9,283 nucleotides of DNA from Chlorobiota bacterium. GTDB lineage: Bacteria > Bacteroidota > Ignavibacteria > SZUA-365 > JAADGX01. The notes under the pieces were generated by a model, which made no database searches, was not told where the DNA came from, and saw nothing but the letters and a program-made list of their open reading frames with translations. The position numbers were made by a program, and so were the translations under genes. Below are positions 6,071 to 9,283 of this stretch, one piece after another. How positions within the stretch are numbered: position 1 is the first letter of the stretch; each line of letters opens with the position of its first letter. The stretch is from contig JAADGX010000048.1 of assembly GCA_013152135.1 (NCBI GenBank), positions 1 to 9,283 on the forward strand, in the 5' to 3' direction.

Positions 6071-8164
6071 ATGGGTGTGATGACCAAACTGCGTGACAAT
6101 ACGCATATAATCATCCTCGTTTTTGCCGTTATTTTTATCATGTTCTGGGTTCTTTCGGATCTCGATGTGGGCACTCTGTTGCAGGGTAATTACAACGAAC
6201 TCGGTGAAATCGATGGAAAACCAATAACCTACGCCCAGTATTCCCAAATGGTGGACCTGGCCATGCAGAGCCGCCGCCAACAGCAGGACCGGGAGTTGAC
6301 CGACAATGAAATCGCGACGATCCGGGAACAAGTCTGGGATGATTTCATCAAGCAGGCGGTCGTGGAAAAAGCTGTCGAGGACCTTGGAATCGTCGTCACG
6401 GACGATGAGGTTCGCAACGTCTTCTACGGTCCCAATCCGCCACAGGCGTTGGCCCAGTATTTCATTGATTCCACGGGGAATTTCAACCGGCAGGCATACC
6501 AGCAATTCCTGGCCAGCCCTGGACCGGAGAACCGCGAGGCTTTGCTGCAAATGGAAGAACAGGTACGCGCCCAGTTGATACGGGACAAGCTCACCGCTCT
6601 TCTCAGCGCCGCCGTCCAGGTGAGCGACGACGAGCTGTTGATTCAATATGAAAACGAGCATCGCAAGTTCTCGTGCAGTTACGTTCTTTTCGATGCGCAG
6701 CAGTTTGTTCCCCCCGATACGACACGCCCGTCCGACGAAGAACTCCGCGCGTATTACGAAGAACACAAGGACGAGTTCAAAACGGAACCTTCCCGCGTGC
6801 TGGACTACGTCCAGTTCATCCTTGCTCCGTCGCAGGACGACAGCGCCGCCGTGTTGAAGGACCTCACGACTCTTAAAAAGCGGGTTGCCGAGGGCGGCGA
6901 TTTCGAGACGGAAGCCCTCCTGTACACGACAAAACTCGACACTACCACCGCCAATATCACCCAAATCGATCCTGCCCTCGCAGATTCCGTCATCTCCGCT
7001 TCCGTGGGAGACGTTATCGGGCCGGTCCTGATCCGTGAGGGATATACGCTGAAAAAAGTCCTGGACATCAAGAACGGCAAAGAAGTATTCGTGAGGGCGC
7101 GTCACGTGCTGCTCGGAGCGGAAAAAGGCGAGGAGGAAGCAAAGCGCCTCGCCGAGGAAGTTGCGCGCCGGGCACGCGCCGGTGAACGCTTCGAAGACCT
7201 GGCCGCGAAATATTCCACCGGCCCTACTGCGACGCGGGGCGGCGATCTGGGCTGGTTCGGCAAGGGACGCATGGTACCCGCGTTCGAAAAGGCTGCATTC
7301 TCGGCCAGAGTGGGAGATATCGTCGGACCGATCAAGACCCAGTTCGGTTACCACGTGATCAAAATTGAAGGAAGGGAATCCCGCATATTCACCCTTGTGG
7401 GGATCACGCTTCCGGTGGAACCGGGCTCGACCACGAAAGACGAAATTTACGAACGCGCTCGCAGCTTCGCTTACTTTGCCAAGGAAAACGGGTTCGACGA
7501 AGAAGCGAAAATTGACAATTACCAGATCTTGCAGACGCCTGAATTCCAGAAAACGCCGGGAGCGTTCATTCCCGGTATCGGCGTCAATTCCTCGCTCCTC
7601 AAGTTCGCTTTCGAAAACAGCGTGGGCGAAATCAGCGACGTGTTTCAAAGCTCGCAGGGGTACGTCGTGGCGCGCGTGGCAAAGGAAATTCCCGCCGGAT
7701 ACCGCAGCTTCGACGATGTCGTGAACAACATCATCCCCCTCGTTCAAGTCGAACGCCAGATGAAAAAAGTCAAGGAAATTGCGGACAGGGCTTACAGTAC
7801 CTTTGACAAGAGCCAGGGATTGGAAGCGCTGGCTGCATCCGACCCCCGCCTGCGAGTGGAAACAGCGAAAGATTTCACCCTCGCAAACGGTCCTCCCGGT
7901 CTGGGTCGCGATCCCGCCGTCATCGGCAAGCTGAAAACGTTGCAACCCGGCGAGATTTCGAAACCGTTCCGCGTCGCGCGGGGATACCTCGTCATGCAGC
8001 TTCTTTCCCGGTCCGACCTTGACATGGCGGATTTCGAAAAGCAAAAAAAGTCCTTGCGCGATCAGCTTCTCCAACAGAAATCAAACCAGTTCGTACAGGC
8101 CTGGCTCGAGGACATGCGGAACAAAATCGACGTCATCGATAACCGGGATCGATTCTACCGGTAA
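6071..8164 (+). CDS. ppiD: PpiD/SurA-type membrane-anchored periplasmic peptidyl-prolyl isomerase
   Basis: This 697-residue protein has a short cytoplasmic N terminus, one membrane segment (about residues 12-29) and a large periplasmic part, the topology of PpiD-like foldases that assist newly exported proteins. A SurA/PpiD N-terminal chaperone region spans about 42-200 (starting ELGEIDGKPITYAQY). The clear parvulin domain is at about 341-435: ARHVLLG with His345, RGGDLGWFGKGRMVPAFEKAAF, and FGYHVIKI with His428. It retains the active-site histidines, so it may be catalytically active, unlike E. coli PpiD. Three other stretches end in the same parvulin C-terminal pattern (312-333, 518-539, 626-647), suggesting degenerate extra modules. 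At 697 residues it is somewhat longer than the E. coli protein (623). The start is supported by GGAG 9 nt before the ATG. It diverges from prfA and is followed by a beta-barrel gene 86 nt downstream. Confidence 0.88.
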   Translation: MGVMTKLRDNTHIIILVFAVIFIMFWVLSDLDVGTLLQGNYNELGEIDGKPITYAQYSQMVDLAMQSRRQQQDRELTDNEIATIREQVWDDFIKQAVVEKAVEDLGIVVTDDEVRNVFYGPNPPQALAQYFIDSTGNFNRQAYQQFLASPGPENREALLQMEEQVRAQLIRDKLTALLSAAVQVSDDELLIQYENEHRKFSCSYVLFDAQQFVPPDTTRPSDEELRAYYEEHKDEFKTEPSRVLDYVQFILAPSQDDSAAVLKDLTTLKKRVAEGGDFETEALLYTTKLDTTTANITQIDPALADSVISASVGDVIGPVLIREGYTLKKVLDIKNGKEVFVRARHVLLGAEKGEEEAKRLAEEVARRARAGERFEDLAAKYSTGPTATRGGDLGWFGKGRMVPAFEKAAFSARVGDIVGPIKTQFGYHVIKIEGRESRIFTLVGITLPVEPGSTTKDEIYERARSFAYFAKENGFDEEAKIDNYQILQTPEFQKTPGAFIPGIGVNSSLLKFAFENSVGEISDVFQSSQGYVVARVAKEIPAGYRSFDDVVNNIIPLVQVERQMKKVKEIADRAYSTFDKSQGLEALAASDPRLRVETAKDFTLANGPPGLGRDPAVIGKLKTLQPGEISKPFRVARGYLVMQLLSRSDLDMADFEKQKKSLRDQLLQQKSNQFVQAWLEDMRNKIDVIDNRDRFYR

Positions 8165-8250
8165 CACCGGCCAAACCGCTCGCCCGACACGACGACTGCT
8201 GCCCCGCACGGTATCCATGCGCGACGATATCTTCCGGAGTTGAATACCCC

Positions 8251-8967
8251 ATGCCAGTGAGACTCCACATACCGGTCATACAGTTCGCGTGGTGTCTTCT
8301 CTTTTTGGTCCCCTACCTGCCTGCGCAAACTCCCGAGCCGACGCCGTACAACCATACCGTGATGGGACATTTCAATTTTGTTTCCGCTTCCCGCCTGTTC
8401 CTGGACCCCTTTTCGGGCAATCCCGTCCGGCAGAACCAGAGCATCGAGCTGGGATCAAATCTCAGCTATGGAATCGAGTATCTTTACCGCCTTCAGCCCG
8501 GAGTGCAGCTCGCCGCCGCCGCGGAGTACGCTTCGAACACCACCACGTCGAAAGATCCTTTCGGAACAAGAATAGAGGACGGATTCGAGTTGATCCTGCT
8601 GGAGATGTCAGGATTGTTCACGCTTCCCTTCAGCAGTGAGGACATCCGTTTTTATCTCGGAGGGGGAATTGGCGGGTACTTGGGATGGAGGAATTATACG
8701 GTGGGAACGACCGCCTCGCACTCCGTGAACTACGAACCCTCGGTGGGGATCCACGTGATTACCGGCCTCGCGTACTACCCCATTTCACGACTTTCCATCC
8801 ACGTGGAATTCCGGTTCCGCGATCCCCAGGTCACCGCGTACAACGAATTCGATACGGACACGGAAATCATCAATGGACGGACGTATCATTTCCCGACCAC
8901 GCCCCTTCCCTCGCGCATTAACTTGAACGGCAACGTGTATTCCCTCGGCGTGGGGTTTCATTTCTAA
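8251..8967 (+). CDS. Small outer-membrane beta-barrel protein, function unknown
   Basis: The 238-residue product starts with a Sec signal peptide (hydrophobic core to about residue 22, then YLPAQ with probable cleavage between Ala25 and Gln26). The mature part alternates polar and hydrophobic or aromatic residues in strand-length stretches (SIELGSNLSYGIEYLYRL, RFYLGGGIGGYLGW, SIHVEFRFRDP, NVYSLGVGFHF), and the last residue is Phe, the usual C-terminal signal for insertion by the BAM complex. The size fits an eight-stranded barrel of the OmpW/OmpX/PorT-like general type, but no family motif lets me name it. GGAG lies 11 nt before the ATG, a rather long spacing. It is 86 nt downstream of the ppiD-like gene on the same strand with no terminator seen between them, so the two may be co-transcribed; a foldase next to an outer-membrane protein makes functional sense but is not proof. 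Confidence 0.78.
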   Translation: MPVRLHIPVIQFAWCLLFLVPYLPAQTPEPTPYNHTVMGHFNFVSASRLFLDPFSGNPVRQNQSIELGSNLSYGIEYLYRLQPGVQLAAAAEYASNTTTSKDPFGTRIEDGFELILLEMSGLFTLPFSSEDIRFYLGGGIGGYLGWRNYTVGTTASHSVNYEPSVGIHVITGLAYYPISRLSIHVEFRFRDPQVTAYNEFDTDTEIINGRTYHFPTTPLPSRINLNGNVYSLGVGFHF

Positions 8968-9041
8968 ACCACGAGACAGCGTTGGGAAGAGGGGCGGATG
9001 TGAAATTTAACGTTTCTTGAGGGCGGAAGTCGAGGGAAAGA

Positions 9042-9062
9042 GCTCGTGGCTCGTGGCTCGTA
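9042..9062. repeat. Heptamer tandem repeat, unit GCTCGTG (3 copies)
   Basis: Three consecutive 7-bp units: GCTCGTG, GCTCGTG and GCTCGTA. It is the first of three unrelated-sequence clusters in this tail that share the same 7-bp period. Confidence 0.75.
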
Positions 9063-9084
9063 GTCAATTAGGCAATTCCGTGTA

Positions 9085-9112
9085 CAAGTCCCAGGTCTCA
9101 AGTCCCAAGACA
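9085..9112. repeat. Heptamer tandem repeat, unit CAAGTCC (4 degenerate copies)
   Basis: Four consecutive 7-bp units: CAAGTCC, CAGGTCT, CAAGTCC, CAAGACA. The first and third are identical; the others keep the CA.G frame. Confidence 0.65.
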
Positions 9113-9140
9113 CGATCGGTGTGCGTAGTTCCTCGCATGC

Positions 9141-9161
9141 GTCGTCCGTCGTCCGTGGTCT
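9141..9161. repeat. Heptamer tandem repeat, unit GTCGTCC (3 copies)
   Basis: Three consecutive 7-bp units: GTCGTCC, GTCGTCC and GTGGTCT. Confidence 0.7.
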
Positions 9162-9174
9162 ATTGTGAAGATGC

Positions 9175-9201
9175 TGTAGGAGGCGTCTCCCGACGCCGAT
9201 T
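9175..9201 (+). repeat. 27-nt hairpin element, copy A
   Basis: The element opens with TGTAGGAGG and ends with GATT. Inside, GGCGTC (9182-9187) pairs perfectly with GACGCC (9192-9197) around the loop TCCC. A second copy lies inverted at 9244-9270. Confidence 0.65.
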
Positions 9202-9243
9202 TGGGACAAGGGGAGTGGGAGACAAGGAGAATAGGTCATAGTC

Positions 9244-9270
9244 AATTCGGGATTAGAAATCCCTCCTACA
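9244..9270 (-). repeat. 27-nt hairpin element, copy B (inverted)
   Basis: Read on the minus strand it opens with the same TGTAGGAGG and ends with GAATT. Its 6-bp stem is GGGATT/AATCCC with the loop TCT. It is the same length as copy A, and the two conserved ends make a perfect 9-bp inverted repeat (9175-9183 and 9262-9270). Confidence 0.65.
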
Positions 9271-9283
9271 AGTTCAACCAGAC

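Larger units (their letters stand above)
8968..9283. other. Gene-free repeat-rich intergenic tail
   Basis: No open frame here looks coding: the two that exist (a 74-residue plus frame and a 93-residue minus frame) have no Shine-Dalgarno, no recognisable protein pattern, and run straight through short tandem repeats. The stretch holds three clusters of 7-bp repeats, a purine-rich block at 9203-9230, a 9-bp direct repeat TAGTCAATT (9061-9069 and 9239-9247), and two inverted hairpin elements. No clear terminator for the beta-barrel gene was found. Confidence 0.6.

Noticed and set aside
5981..8074. A 697-codon open frame on the minus strand, antisense to nearly all of the ppiD-like gene
   Set aside because: It shares codon boundaries with the real gene, so its stops would need TTA, CTA or TCA codons in the sense strand, which this gene avoids. 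The translation is His/Arg/Phe-rich with no recognisable domain, whereas the plus strand has clear PpiD and parvulin motifs. Frames opposite the M16 genes, kdsA and prfA (510-1823, 1853-3145, 3841-4854, 4827-5984) are explained the same way.
8158..8170. CCGGT-AAC-ACCGG hairpin at the end of the ppiD-like gene
   Set aside because: Only a 5-bp stem overlapping the stop codon and no U-run after it, so not called as a terminator.
8964..9245. 93-residue minus-strand frame and 74-residue plus-strand frame in the tail
   Set aside because: Both run through 7-bp tandem repeats and hairpins, have no ribosome site and no protein-like pattern.
9042..9270. CRISPR array
   Set aside because: The repeats are 7 bp and contiguous or are two inverted hairpins; there are no regularly spaced 25-40 bp direct repeats with unique spacers and no cas genes.

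Overview
The window reads as a chromosomal segment of a moderately GC-rich Gram-negative (diderm) bacterium. It encodes two enzymes of KDO synthesis (lipopolysaccharide core), a lipoprotein and another Sec-exported protein, a membrane-anchored periplasmic foldase and a probable outer-membrane beta-barrel. Gene content and protein style (paired M16 peptidases of which one is a lipoprotein, a PpiD-like protein beginning MGVMTKLRDN, a class II KDO8P synthase) would fit the Bacteroidota/Ignavibacteriota/FCB neighbourhood. That placement is an inference of moderate to low confidence, because no rRNA or other phylogenetic marker was compared.

Layout. (1) Positions 2-232, plus strand: the C-terminal end of a gene that enters from the left and ends in a membrane segment; it converges on the next operon at a hairpin terminator (254-278). 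(2) Positions 303-5783, all minus strand, read right to left: prfA (release factor 1), kdsA (KDO8P synthase), kdsC (KDO8P phosphatase), then a two-gene M16 zinc-peptidase cassette with a catalytic subunit (HxxEH present) followed by a lipoprotein subunit that has lost the zinc motif. prfA and kdsA overlap by 4 nt, kdsA-kdsC are 63 nt apart, kdsC and the M16 pair are 122 nt apart, and the two M16 genes are 2 nt apart. (3) Positions 5784-6070: a divergent control region with a GC-rich inverted repeat on the prfA side and an AT-rich palindrome that overlaps candidate promoters in both directions. (4) Positions 6071-8967, plus strand: a PpiD-type foldase with several parvulin-like modules, then a small beta-barrel outer-membrane protein. 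(5) Positions 8968-9283: a gene-free tail packed with 7-bp-periodic short tandem repeats and two inverted copies of a 27-nt hairpin element whose stems differ in sequence but stay complementary.

The common theme is the cell envelope: KdsA and KdsC make KDO for LPS, the PpiD-like protein would help fold exported proteins, the beta-barrel is a likely client type, and the M16 pair is an exported protease. The genes are mostly recognisable families; the least explained part is the repeat-rich tail, which is the best candidate here for something undescribed.
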